Source: Azotobacter bryophylli
GTDB lineage: Bacteria; Pseudomonadota; Gammaproteobacteria; Pseudomonadales; Pseudomonadaceae
Length of the DNA stretch: 64,000 nt
NCBI RefSeq assembly: GCF_042643485.1
Contig: NZ_JBHRSJ010000017.1
Span: 81,308 to 145,307 of the forward strand
Reading direction: 5' to 3'
Both the position numbers and the translations under genes were made by a program. The notes under the pieces are model-generated. The model was given only the letters and a program-made list of their open reading frames with translations, was not told the origin of the DNA and did no database searches. Shown piece by piece: positions 26,497 through 34,713 of the stretch (positions are counted from its first letter, which is position 1; every line of letters begins with the position of its first letter).

Positions 26497-27141
26497 TTGA
26501 ACATCGCCGCACTGCGCCAGTCGATCCGGCGCGCGCACCAGCACGAAGCCCTCCACTGCACCCTCGCCCGGCGGCTGGAGAGCCGGCTGCCGTCGCTGCA
26601 CCGGGCGATCGGCCTGCCGCCGCACGACGGCCTGGACAGCCTCAGCCGTTTCGTCGCCGGCTACATCGACCAGGTGCCGGAGCTGATCGAGGCCGCCCAG
26701 GCGGTGGCCCGCGAGGCGGAGATCGAGGCCCAGATCAAGCCGGTGATGAAGGTGGCGGAACACTTCTTCCTCAGCCCGCCGACCATGCTGGAAGGCCAGG
26801 AGGGCCTGGTCGGGCTGCTCGACGAGGCCTACCTGGCCCACCGCCTGATCGAGGAGATCAACGACCGCTACATCGTCTTCGTCGGCCAGCCGCTGATCCC
26901 GCTGGACACCACCGTGGCCAACCTGGTGGCCCACCAGCTGATCGGCGAGCCGTTCGCCAACAAGCTCGACGAGGCGGTGCTGCTGGCGGTCAACGGCCTG
27001 CTCGGCAACACCCTGATGGAGCAGGTCTCGCTGCAGGCCTACCGCGACCGCCTGCTCAACCCGCTGACCCTCAACGCCTGGCGCCGCTGGCCCTGCCTGT
27101 CGCGCCAGTTCGGCGTGGAGCTGCGCCTGAGCGTCGCCTAG
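26497..27141 (+). CDS. Conserved hypothetical protein (PA0104-type)
   Basis: This 214-residue soluble-looking protein starts at TTG, with CAGGAG 8 bases upstream. It is helical and rich in Leu, Glu and Arg, with no signal peptide or membrane segment. I recognise no catalytic motif. The same gene lies between coxB and the SulP transporter in P. aeruginosa. It is convergent with the SulP gene (15-base gap). Function unknown. Confidence 0.75.
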   Translation: MNIAALRQSIRRAHQHEALHCTLARRLESRLPSLHRAIGLPPHDGLDSLSRFVAGYIDQVPELIEAAQAVAREAEIEAQIKPVMKVAEHFFLSPPTMLEGQEGLVGLLDEAYLAHRLIEEINDRYIVFVGQPLIPLDTTVANLVAHQLIGEPFANKLDEAVLLAVNGLLGNTLMEQVSLQAYRDRLLNPLTLNAWRRWPCLSRQFGVELRLSVA

Positions 27142-27156
27142 CCGCGCCGACGCCCT

Positions 27157-28701
27157 TCATGCCGCGCCGCGGGCGCCGCCGAGGGCCGCGTTGGTCCGCC
27201 GGCGGCCTTCCAGACGCCGCCGGAGCGCCCGCGGCTCGATCACCAGACGGCAGCCCTTGGCCTCGTTGGCCGCGCGCCATTCGTCGAGCAGTTCCATGCA
27301 GGCGTGGTCGATGTAGGTCAGCCGGTCCAGCGGCACGTGCAGTTCGCTGCCCGGCCGCACCGCCGCCAGCGCCCGCGCCAGCTGCGGCACCTTGAGGAAG
27401 GTCGCGGCGCCGACCATGCGCAGCTCGGCCCGCCCGTCGTCGCCCTGGACCAGCTGGACCTTCAGCCGCGAAGCGCTCCAGGCGAGCTTCGCCAGGGTCA
27501 GGGCGAAGCCCACCAGCACCCCGGACAGCAAGTCGGTGAAGAGGATCGCCAGGGCCGTGGCGGCGTAGACGAACATCGGCATCCGCCCGTAGCGGCCGAG
27601 GCTGCGCAGGGCCTTCAGGTCCACCAGCTTGACCCCGGTGTAGACCAGCACCCCGGCCAGGCTGGCCACCGGGATGCGCTGCAGCAGCGCGGTGAGCACG
27701 AGGACGAAGGCCAGCAGCCAGAGGCCGTGGAGCATCGCCGACAGGCGGGTGCGCGCGCCGGCCTGGACGTTGGCCGAGCTGCGCACGATGACCCCGGTCA
27801 TCGGCAGCGCGCCGAGCAGGCCGCAGAGCATGTTGCCGATGCCCTGGGAAGTCAGCTCGCGGTCGAAATCGGCGCGCGGACCCTGGTGCATGCGGTCCAC
27901 CGCGGCGGCCGAGAGCAGGGTCTCGGCGCTGGCGATGAAGGCCAGGGCCAGCGCCGCCAGCAGCAGGCCGGGGTCGGCCAGGGCCAGCAGATCGGCCGGG
28001 CGCAGCCAGTCGACCGCCTCGCTCAGGTCGGCCGGCACCTGCACCCGCTGCACGTCCAGCACCAGCCACAGACTGAGCAGGGTCGCCAGGCCGACGCCGA
28101 GCAGCGCCCCGGGCAGGAAGCGCAGCCGGCCGGGCTTGAAGCGGTCCCACAGCCACATCGTGGCGATGGTCGCCAGACCGAGCGCCCCCGCGTCCCAACC
28201 GTCGCCCCCGCCGAACAGCGGCAGCGCCCCGGCCAGCGCCGCCGGGAACGCCCGCAGGTTCTCCAGGCCGGAGGCGTGCGGCGCGGCGTCCAGCATCACG
28301 TGCAGCTGCGACAGCACGATGAGGATGCCGATGCCGGCGAGCATGCCGTAGACCACCGCCGGCGCGGTGACGCGGAACCAGCAGCCGAGGCGCAGGCGCC
28401 CGGCGAGCAGTTGGATCAGCCCGGCCAGCAGCAGGATCGGCCCGAGCATGGCCATGCCGTGCTCGCGCACCAGCTCGAACACCAGCACGGCCAGCCCCGC
28501 GGCCGGGCCGCTGACCTGCAGTGGCGCGCCGGCCAGGGCGCCGACCACCAGGCCGCCAACGATGCCGGTGATCAGCCCCTTGGCCGGCGGCATGCCGGAG
28601 GCGATGGCGACGCCCATGCACAGCGGCAGGGCGACCAGGAAGACCACCACGGAGGCGAGGGCGTCCCGTGGCAGGGTGGATCTCAGACTTTGTTCGGACA
28701 T
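27157..28701 (-). CDS. SulP family anion transporter, probably bicarbonate
   Basis: This 514-residue SLC26/SulP transporter has about 12 hydrophobic segments and a short C-terminal STAS domain (about 420-500, 'LHVPLDRLTYIDHACMELL'). Family motifs include 'GMPPAKGLITGIVGGLVVGA' and 'SQGIGNMLCGLLGALPMTGV'. It is often annotated as a sulfate permease, but it lies directly downstream of a beta-carbonic anhydrase on the same strand, and SulP-carbonic anhydrase pairs usually handle bicarbonate. GGAGAG precedes the ATG at 28701. Substrate is inferred. Confidence 0.85.
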   Translation of the reverse strand: MSEQSLRSTLPRDALASVVVFLVALPLCMGVAIASGMPPAKGLITGIVGGLVVGALAGAPLQVSGPAAGLAVLVFELVREHGMAMLGPILLLAGLIQLLAGRLRLGCWFRVTAPAVVYGMLAGIGILIVLSQLHVMLDAAPHASGLENLRAFPAALAGALPLFGGGDGWDAGALGLATIATMWLWDRFKPGRLRFLPGALLGVGLATLLSLWLVLDVQRVQVPADLSEAVDWLRPADLLALADPGLLLAALALAFIASAETLLSAAAVDRMHQGPRADFDRELTSQGIGNMLCGLLGALPMTGVIVRSSANVQAGARTRLSAMLHGLWLLAFVLVLTALLQRIPVASLAGVLVYTGVKLVDLKALRSLGRYGRMPMFVYAATALAILFTDLLSGVLVGFALTLAKLAWSASRLKVQLVQGDDGRAELRMVGAATFLKVPQLARALAAVRPGSELHVPLDRLTYIDHACMELLDEWRAANEAKGCRLVIEPRALRRRLEGRRRTNAALGGARGAA

Positions 28702-28983
28702 GGCACTGCTCTCCTTCGCAAAAAATCGGACATGACTTGCCCGCGACGCGGAGCGCACAGGCTCGGCATCGGGCGTTCAGTGTTCGAATCCAGGGCCGAC
28801 CGGGGCGGTCGGCAGGGGCGGCGGCTACCGCCGTTCAGCGCGTGTTCACGATCCCGCGGCCGGGGCCGGGCAGGGCCGGATCGGCAGGGAGGCAGAGCAC
28901 GGGGCCCTCAACGGGCGTTCCGCAGGCTCCGCGTCGCGGCCGCTATCGACGGCCCGGCCGGCGCGCAGCGGATCATGGACGGC

Positions 28984-29730
28984 TCAGCGCAGGTTGTAGC
29001 GCGGCCGCGGGGTCGCCATCGGGACCGGACCGTCGCTGTCCAGCGGCCGGAAGCAACCCTGCTCGGCATCGTAGGCCTTGATCTCGGCGGTCTCGATGGA
29101 ATACACCCAGCCGTGGATGAACAGCTGGCCGCTGGCCAGACGCGCCGCCACCGACGGGTGGGTGCGCAGGTGATCGAGCTGGGCGACCACGTTCTCCTCG
29201 GTCAGCACGTCCAGGGTCGAGCGCCCGGAGCAGCTGCAGCGGTTCTCCTGCACCACCACCTTGGCCACCTCGGCATGGCGCAGCCAGGCCTTGACGGTGG
29301 GCATGCTCTCCAGGGTCGGCGGGTCGAGCACGGCCTTCATGGCGCCGCAGTCGGAGTGGCCGCAGACGACGATGTGATGCACGCCGAGGGCCATCACCGC
29401 GTATTCGATGGCGGTCGACACGCCGCCGTTCATCTGCCCGTAGGGCGGCACCACGTTGCCGACGTTGCGGGTGACGAACAGGTCGCCCGGCGCGCTCTGG
29501 GTGATCACCTCGGGCACTACCCGCGAATCGGCGCAGGTGATGAACATCGCCCGCGGACGCTGGGCATTGGCCAGGTCGCGGAAGAACTCTGCCTGCTGGG
29601 GGAACACCTCGGTGCGGAAGCGGTGGAAGCCTTCGACGATGTTCTTCAGCGCCACCTCGGCGTTTTCGGATTCCTTGCGGGCTTCGCCGTTGCCAGGCGG
29701 CGCCGGCTGTTCTGAAGCGTTATAGGTCAT
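28984..29730 (-). CDS. Beta-class carbonic anhydrase
   Basis: This 248-residue zinc enzyme interconverts CO2 and bicarbonate. The zinc ligands are Cys66 and Asp68 in 'MFITCADSRVVPE', and His125 and Cys128 in 'VVCGHSDCGAMKAVL'. The 'RNVGNVVPP' segment is conserved. AAGGAG precedes the ATG. It appears to be the first gene of a two-gene unit with the SulP transporter (282-base gap). The direct repeat at 29830-29871 lies 100 bases upstream. Confidence 0.93.
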   Translation of the reverse strand: MTYNASEQPAPPGNGEARKESENAEVALKNIVEGFHRFRTEVFPQQAEFFRDLANAQRPRAMFITCADSRVVPEVITQSAPGDLFVTRNVGNVVPPYGQMNGGVSTAIEYAVMALGVHHIVVCGHSDCGAMKAVLDPPTLESMPTVKAWLRHAEVAKVVVQENRCSCSGRSTLDVLTEENVVAQLDHLRTHPSVAARLASGQLFIHGWVYSIETAEIKAYDAEQGCFRPLDSDGPVPMATPRPRYNLR

Positions 29731-29829
29731 GGGACTCTCCTTATTCGTTGACTAACACAGGCAAGGCCGTGGCCTGGCATCCGGGCCAGGGTTTCCCGTC
29801 GCCGGCCATATTGCGCGAGTCAACTTAAT

Positions 29830-29871
29830 TGAACCTGAATGACGGACCAACCGATCAAATGAAACTGAATG
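29830..29871. repeat. Direct repeat TGAAMCTGAATG, 30-bp period, upstream of the carbonic anhydrase gene
   Basis: TGAACCTGAATG (29830-29841) and TGAAACTGAATG (29860-29871) match at 11 of 12 bases and start exactly 30 bases apart, about three helical turns. They lie 100-141 bases upstream of the carbonic anhydrase ATG, in a non-coding gap. The arrangement suits an activator binding same-face sites. No known regulator is recognised. Confidence 0.5.
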
Positions 29872-29992
29872 CGACAGCCCTGGCACGCCCTTTGCGGCGC
29901 TACCGCCGGCATCCGGCGCGCGGCCTTGCCAAGGACGCTCCGGTCGCGACCGGCGTCACCGCCTCGCTGACCGACGGGCGGTGTCAGCGCAG

Positions 29993-31054
29993 CTAGAACA
30001 GGGAGAGCTGCCGGCCCGGCGGGGCGAACGCCGTGCAGTCCAGCGGCTCGGCCGGGCCGCGGTTCAGCCCGAGGCGCCTGACCGCCAGGGCGAAGCGCTG
30101 CGCGAGCAGCGTGGCGAACGGGCCTTCGCCGCGCATGCGGGTACCGAAGCGGCTGTCGTAGTCGGCGCCGCCGCGGCACTGGCGGATCAGGCTCATGACG
30201 TGGGCGGCGCGGGCCGGGAAGTGCGCCGCCAGCCATTCCTCGAACAGCGGCGCCACCTCCAGCGGCAGGCGCAGCAGCACGTAGCCGGCCGAACGCGCGC
30301 CGGCGTCGCAGGCCGCCTCCAGCAGGGCCTCCAGCTCGCGGTCGTTGATCTGCGGAATCATCGGCGCGCACACCACGCCCGCCGGCACGCCGTGCTCGGC
30401 GAGCGCGCGCAGGACCCGCAGACGCGCCGCGGGGGAGGCGGCGCGCGGCTCCATGATGCGCTTGAGCCCGTCGTCCAGGGTGGTCAGGCTGACGCTCACG
30501 CCGACCAGCCGCCGGCGCGCCAGCTCGCCCAGCAGGTCGAGGTCGCGCAGGATCAGCGCGCTCTTGGTGATGAGGTGCACGGGATGGCGGTAGCGCAGCA
30601 GCACTTCCAGCGCCCGCCGGGTCAGACGCTGCTCGCGCTCGATGGGCTGGTAGGCGTCGGTGTTCACCCCCAGGGCGATCGGCTGCGGCACGTAGCCTGG
30701 CCGGCTCAGCTCCTCTTCCAGGCGCTCGGCCAGGTTGGTCTTGGCGATCAGGCGGGTCTCGAAATCGATCCCCGGCGACAGGTCCCAGTAGGCGTGGGTC
30801 GGCCGGGCGAAGCAGTAGATGCAGCCGTGCTCGCAGCCATGGTAGGGATTCACCGAGCGGTCGAAGCCGACGTCCGGCGAGCGGTTGCGGGTGATGACGC
30901 TCTTGGCCTGCTCGCGGCGCACCTCGGTGGCCCGACAGGGCGGCACCTCCTGGAACCAGCCGTCGTCCCAGGCCTCCGAGACCGTCGGCGCGAAGCGGTT
31001 GTGCGGGTTGCTGGCGGCACCGCGGCCGCGCGGCGGCTGGGGGTTGGCGGGCAT
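29993..31054 (-). CDS. Radical SAM protein (PA0069 family)
   Basis: This 353-residue radical SAM protein has the CxxxCxxC cluster motif in 'GCEHGCIYCFARPTHAYWD', related to spore photoproduct lyase-like (Rv2578c/COG1533) proteins. 'GVNTDAYQPIEREQRLTR' and 'VSVSLTTLDDGLKRIMEPR' are typical of this group. A LexA-type operator lies 18 bases upstream of the ATG, so it is probably SOS-induced and may act in DNA-damage response. The biochemical reaction is unknown. There is no clear Shine-Dalgarno before the ATG. Confidence 0.85.
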   Translation of the reverse strand: MPANPQPPRGRGAASNPHNRFAPTVSEAWDDGWFQEVPPCRATEVRREQAKSVITRNRSPDVGFDRSVNPYHGCEHGCIYCFARPTHAYWDLSPGIDFETRLIAKTNLAERLEEELSRPGYVPQPIALGVNTDAYQPIEREQRLTRRALEVLLRYRHPVHLITKSALILRDLDLLGELARRRLVGVSVSLTTLDDGLKRIMEPRAASPAARLRVLRALAEHGVPAGVVCAPMIPQINDRELEALLEAACDAGARSAGYVLLRLPLEVAPLFEEWLAAHFPARAAHVMSLIRQCRGGADYDSRFGTRMRGEGPFATLLAQRFALAVRRLGLNRGPAEPLDCTAFAPPGRQLSLF

Positions 31055-31071
31055 GGAGGAATCCGCATCGA

Positions 31072-31091
31072 TACTGGATATAAAACCAGTA
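31072..31091 (-). promoter_or_regulatory. LexA (SOS) box upstream of the radical SAM gene
   Basis: TACTGGATATAAAACCAGTA is a perfect 6-bp inverted repeat (TACTGG/CCAGTA) around an AT-rich centre. It contains CTG-N10-CAG (31074-31089), the gammaproteobacterial LexA operator form. It sits 18 bases from the radical SAM start, where bound LexA would cover the promoter. The PA0069 homologue was reported in the P. aeruginosa LexA regulon, as I recall. Confidence 0.85.
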
Positions 31092-31277
31092 TAGCGACAG
31101 CCGCCGCGCCGCCCAATCCCTTTTCCGACGGACGCCTCGAAGGCGCCGGCGCCTCCGCCCTGCGCTCGTCCGGGTGCGCGCTATCGCCGCAGGCGGACGT
31201 TGACGATCGACAAGCCGGTTTCGCGCCGATGGCCTTAGAAAGGGCGTCGACGATCAACGAGACGGAGTAGGCACCAC

Positions 31278-31712
31278 ATGGCAATGAAGACCCTCAGCGC
31301 TCGCGGTCAGATGGGGGCCGGGACGAGTATCGAAGTGGAATGCGGCAGTCACCGCCTGGTCATGGACCAGTCGAAGAACGGAGGCGGCCAGGATCTCGGG
31401 CCGGGGCCGCTGAGCGTCCTGCTGGCCTCGCTGGCCGGCTGCTTCGGCTCCATCGGCCGGATGGTCGCCCGCAAGCGGCAGGTCGATCTGCGCGGCATGC
31501 AGTTCGCCCTCGAAGCCGACTACGACCCGGACGGCCTGCTCGGCCTCGATCCCGGGGTGCGTGCGGGTTTCCAGGAACTGCGCCTGCAGGTGGAGATCGA
31601 CGCCGACCTCGACCGGCCGGCCAAACAGGCCCTACTGGAGGAAATCGAAAAACGCTGTCCGGTGGCCGACATGCTCGAATACGGCACCCGGCTGGTCACC
31701 TGTCTGGCCTGA
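31278..31712 (+). CDS. OsmC family protein
   Basis: This 144-residue OsmC/Ohr-like protein is expected to reduce peroxides through two Cys. Both redox Cys are present: Cys55 in 'LLASLAGCFGSIGRMVARK' and Cys127 in 'EEIEKRCPVADML'. The 'GPGPLSVLLASL' helix is a family hallmark. It most resembles the YhfA-like/OsmC branch rather than Ohr. No operon partner. Confidence 0.85.
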   Translation: MAMKTLSARGQMGAGTSIEVECGSHRLVMDQSKNGGGQDLGPGPLSVLLASLAGCFGSIGRMVARKRQVDLRGMQFALEADYDPDGLLGLDPGVRAGFQELRLQVEIDADLDRPAKQALLEEIEKRCPVADMLEYGTRLVTCLA

Positions 31713-31790
31713 GGCGGGGCCCGCACCCCGCTGCCGCCGGCCTCGCGGGCAGGGCAGCAGCGGGGCGACGCAAGCTCAACGCTACGGACT

Positions 31791-32000
31791 TCAGGCCGTG
31801 ACGTTGATCAGCAGGCCGATCTGCTGGCCGCTCGCGTTCGAGGTCGGAGCGGTCGCCGCTTGCGCGGCCTTGGCGGCCAGGTCGTCCGCGTCGCCGTCGC
31901 GGTCGGGACCGGTTTCGCGCACTTCGGATGCCTGGGTGGATTGCTGGGCCTGCTGAGCCGAGTAGCTGTACTGGCTGCTGCCGATGGAAGAAATGCTCAT
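31791..32000 (-). CDS. Small hypothetical protein, Ser/Gln-rich
   Basis: This 69-residue protein begins 'MSISSIGSSQYSYSAQQAQQ' and has a well-placed AGGAG Shine-Dalgarno. The first half is Ser/Gln/Tyr-rich; the middle is acidic (RDGDADD); the end is Ala-rich. It has no signal peptide or membrane segment. I do not recognise the family. The start at 32000 is preferred over the longer open frame because of the ribosome binding site. Confidence 0.6.
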   Translation of the reverse strand: MSISSIGSSQYSYSAQQAQQSTQASEVRETGPDRDGDADDLAAKAAQAATAPTSNASGQQIGLLINVTA

Positions 32001-32217
32001 GGATCGCTCCTGGTTTGGGATCGGACACGACAAGCCGTGCCCAGCCCAGAATATCGGCGGAGCGGGGAGACGATTAGCCATTAAAATGACATCAAGCCTG
32101 GGGCGATCCGGGAACAATCGCCCGGGGCCGCCGGCGTCGTCGTGGCGGTCCGGGTTCGCTCGGGGAAATGGCCAGGCAGCGGGAAGAGCGCTGCCTGACC
32201 GGGTGCCGCCGCGGCCG

Positions 32218-32472
32218 TCACTTCAGCTTCGGATTGGGGAAGAACTGCGCCACCTGCACGGTCTGCTCGACCGGCTTGGCCTCCACCTTGTTCACCCGCG
32301 TGCCCAGCTCCAAGGGCACCGACTGGCCCTGGGCGTTGAGGGTGTCGGCGAAGCCGCAGGCCACGCATTCGCGGTGCGGCACCTCGTCGACGGTCCACAT
32401 CTTGATGGTGTCCATCTTCTCGCAGGCCGGGCACACGGCGCCGGCGATGAATTGTTTCTTCGGTTGGTTCAT
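32218..32472 (-). CDS. yheV: YheV-family putative zinc-ribbon protein (DUF2387)
   Basis: This 84-residue protein has two CxxC knuckles, Cys14/Cys17 ('GAVCPACEKMD') and Cys36/Cys39 ('HRECVACGFADTL'), which should bind one zinc. It follows prlC by 9 bases on the same strand, the arrangement known for yheV. Function unknown. Confidence 0.85.
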   Translation of the reverse strand: MNQPKKQFIAGAVCPACEKMDTIKMWTVDEVPHRECVACGFADTLNAQGQSVPLELGTRVNKVEAKPVEQTVQVAQFFPNPKLK

Positions 32473-32481
32473 GGTTGCCTC

Positions 32482-34527
32482 TCAGGCGGCCGCGCTCAGG
32501 CCGAGGTGACGCAGCAGGGCGTCGATGGACGGCTCGCGGCCGCGGAAATCGACGAACAGCAGCATGGGTTCCTGGGAACCGCCGCGGGCCAGGATCGCCT
32601 CGCGGAAGGCCTGGCCGGTGACGGGGTTGAACACGCCGTCCTCCTCGAAGCGGGAGAAGGCGTCGGCGGACAGCACTTCCGCCCACTTGTAGCTGTAGTA
32701 ACCGGCCGCGTAACCGCCGGCGAAGATGTGCGAGAAGCTGTTGGGGAAGCGGTTGTAGGCCGGCGGACGCATCACCGAGACCTCCTCGCGGATCGCCTCC
32801 AACACCTCCAGCACGCTGCGTCCGTCGCCATGGTGGACGTGCAGCTCGAAGTCGAACAGGGAGAACTCCAGCTGGCGCGCCATCATCATGCCGGACTGGA
32901 AGTTCTTCGCCGCCAGCATCTTCGCCAGCAGATCCTCGGGCAGCGGCTCGCCGGTCTGGTAGTGGCCGGAGATCAGCTCCAGGCCCTCCGGTTCCCAGCA
33001 CCAGTTCTCCATGAACTGGCTGGGCAGCTCCACCGCGTCCCACGGCACGCCGCTGATGCCGGAAACGCCGGCGTGCTCGATGCGGGTCAGCAGGTGGTGC
33101 AGACCGTGGCCGAACTCGTGGAACAGGGTGGTGACCTCGTCGTGGGTGAGCAGGGCGGGCTTGCCCTCAACGGCGGGGGTGAAGTTGCACACCAGGTTGG
33201 CCACCGGGCTGATCAGCTCGCCGGCGGCGTTGCGCCGGCGGTCGCGGGCACCGTCCATCCAGGCACCGCCGCGCTTGTTCGGCCGGGCGTAGAGGTCGAA
33301 GAAGAAGCGGCCGACGTGCTCGCCGTGCTCGCGGATCTCGAACAGGCGCACGTCCGGGTGCCAGCTATCGAAATCGCTCAGCTCGCGGATCTCGATGCCG
33401 TACAGGCGCTGGACGATGGCGAACAGGCCGGTGAGCACCTTGTCGATGGGGAAGTAGGCGCGCAGCTGTTCCTGGGAGATGCTGTAGCGGCTCTGGCGCA
33501 GCTTCTCGCTGTAGTAGCCGACGTCCCAGCTGGAAAGGTCGGAACAGCCCTGATCAAAGGCGAAGGCGCGCAGCTCGGCCAGGTCCTTCTCGGCGAACGG
33601 CTTGCTGCGTGCGGCGAGGTCGCGCAAAAAGCCCAGCACCTGCTCGCCGGTCTCGGCCATCTTGGTCGCCAGGGACAGCTCGGCGTAGCTGTCGAAGCCC
33701 AAGAGCCGGGCCAGCTCGCGGCGCAGGTCGAGGATCTCGCTCATCAGCGGGCCGTTGTCGAACTGCCCGGCGTTCGGCCCCTGGTCGGAGGCGCGGGTGC
33801 AGTAGGCGGCGTAGACCTCCTCGCGCAGGGCGCGGTCATCGGCGTAGGTCATCACCGCGTAGTAGCTGGGGAACTCCAGGCTGATCAGCCAGCCGTCCAG
33901 TTCCTTGGCCTTGGCCGTCTGGGCCATCTGCGCCTTGGCCGAGTCGGGCAGGCCGGCCAGGGCGGCCTCGTCGGTGACGTGCTTGGTCCAGGCCTGGGTG
34001 GCGTCGAGCAGCTGGTTGGAGAAGCGGCTGGTCAGCTCGGACAGGCGCATCTGGATCTCGCCGTAGCGCTTCTGCTTGTCCTCCGGCAGGTCGATGCCGG
34101 ACAGGCGGAAGTCGCGCAGGCTGTGTTCGAGGATGGTCTTCTGCGCCACCTCGAAGCCGGCCGCCTCGGGGCTGGCGGCCAGGGCCTTGTAGGCGTCGCA
34201 GAGGGCGCGGTTCTGCCCCAGCTCGGTGTAGTACTCGGACAGCTTGGGCAGGCAGGCCTCGTAGGCGGCGCGCAGTTCCGGGCTGTTGCACACGGCGTTG
34301 AGATGGCTGACCGGGCTCCAGGCGCGGCCGAGGCGGTCGTTCAGCTCGTCCAGCGCCAGCACCAGGCCGTTCCAGCCGGGATTGCCGCCGTGCTCGGCGA
34401 GGATCTTGGCGATGGCCGCGCGGTTGTCGGCGAGGATCTGGTCGATGGCCGGCTCGACGTGCTCCGGGCGGATCCGGGAGTAGGGCGGCAGATCGAAGGC
34501 TTGCAGTAGAGGATTGCTGGCGGTCAC
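32482..34527 (-). CDS. prlC: Oligopeptidase A (M3 family)
   Basis: This 681-residue cytoplasmic zinc metallopeptidase degrades oligopeptides, including cleaved signal peptides. The HExxH zinc site is HEFGH at 470-474, with the third ligand Glu in the downstream 'VELPSQFMENWCWE' region. The start is set at GTG 34527 (VTASNPLLQAFDLPPYSRIRP) because the family starts at MTxxNPLLQ and AGGGG lies upstream. The ATG at 34563 would add 12 unlikely residues. It forms an operon with yheV and is divergent from putA. Confidence 0.93.
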   Translation of the reverse strand: MTASNPLLQAFDLPPYSRIRPEHVEPAIDQILADNRAAIAKILAEHGGNPGWNGLVLALDELNDRLGRAWSPVSHLNAVCNSPELRAAYEACLPKLSEYYTELGQNRALCDAYKALAASPEAAGFEVAQKTILEHSLRDFRLSGIDLPEDKQKRYGEIQMRLSELTSRFSNQLLDATQAWTKHVTDEAALAGLPDSAKAQMAQTAKAKELDGWLISLEFPSYYAVMTYADDRALREEVYAAYCTRASDQGPNAGQFDNGPLMSEILDLRRELARLLGFDSYAELSLATKMAETGEQVLGFLRDLAARSKPFAEKDLAELRAFAFDQGCSDLSSWDVGYYSEKLRQSRYSISQEQLRAYFPIDKVLTGLFAIVQRLYGIEIRELSDFDSWHPDVRLFEIREHGEHVGRFFFDLYARPNKRGGAWMDGARDRRRNAAGELISPVANLVCNFTPAVEGKPALLTHDEVTTLFHEFGHGLHHLLTRIEHAGVSGISGVPWDAVELPSQFMENWCWEPEGLELISGHYQTGEPLPEDLLAKMLAAKNFQSGMMMARQLEFSLFDFELHVHHGDGRSVLEVLEAIREEVSVMRPPAYNRFPNSFSHIFAGGYAAGYYSYKWAEVLSADAFSRFEEDGVFNPVTGQAFREAILARGGSQEPMLLFVDFRGREPSIDALLRHLGLSAAA

Positions 34528-34713
34528 GGCGGTTGCCCCTGAATGGGTAGATTCGCCGGCCATGTTAAAGAGAAATGCCCGAGTGTGCAGCTTGGGGGAG
34601 GGCCGGCGGCGTCCGGACGGCGCGAACGGCCGGGGCGCCGGGTTGCACCCGGTTGCACCGCACCGCCCCCGGACTTATCGTCGAGGCATCCATCCGCTCA
34701 CGAGGGCAAGGAC

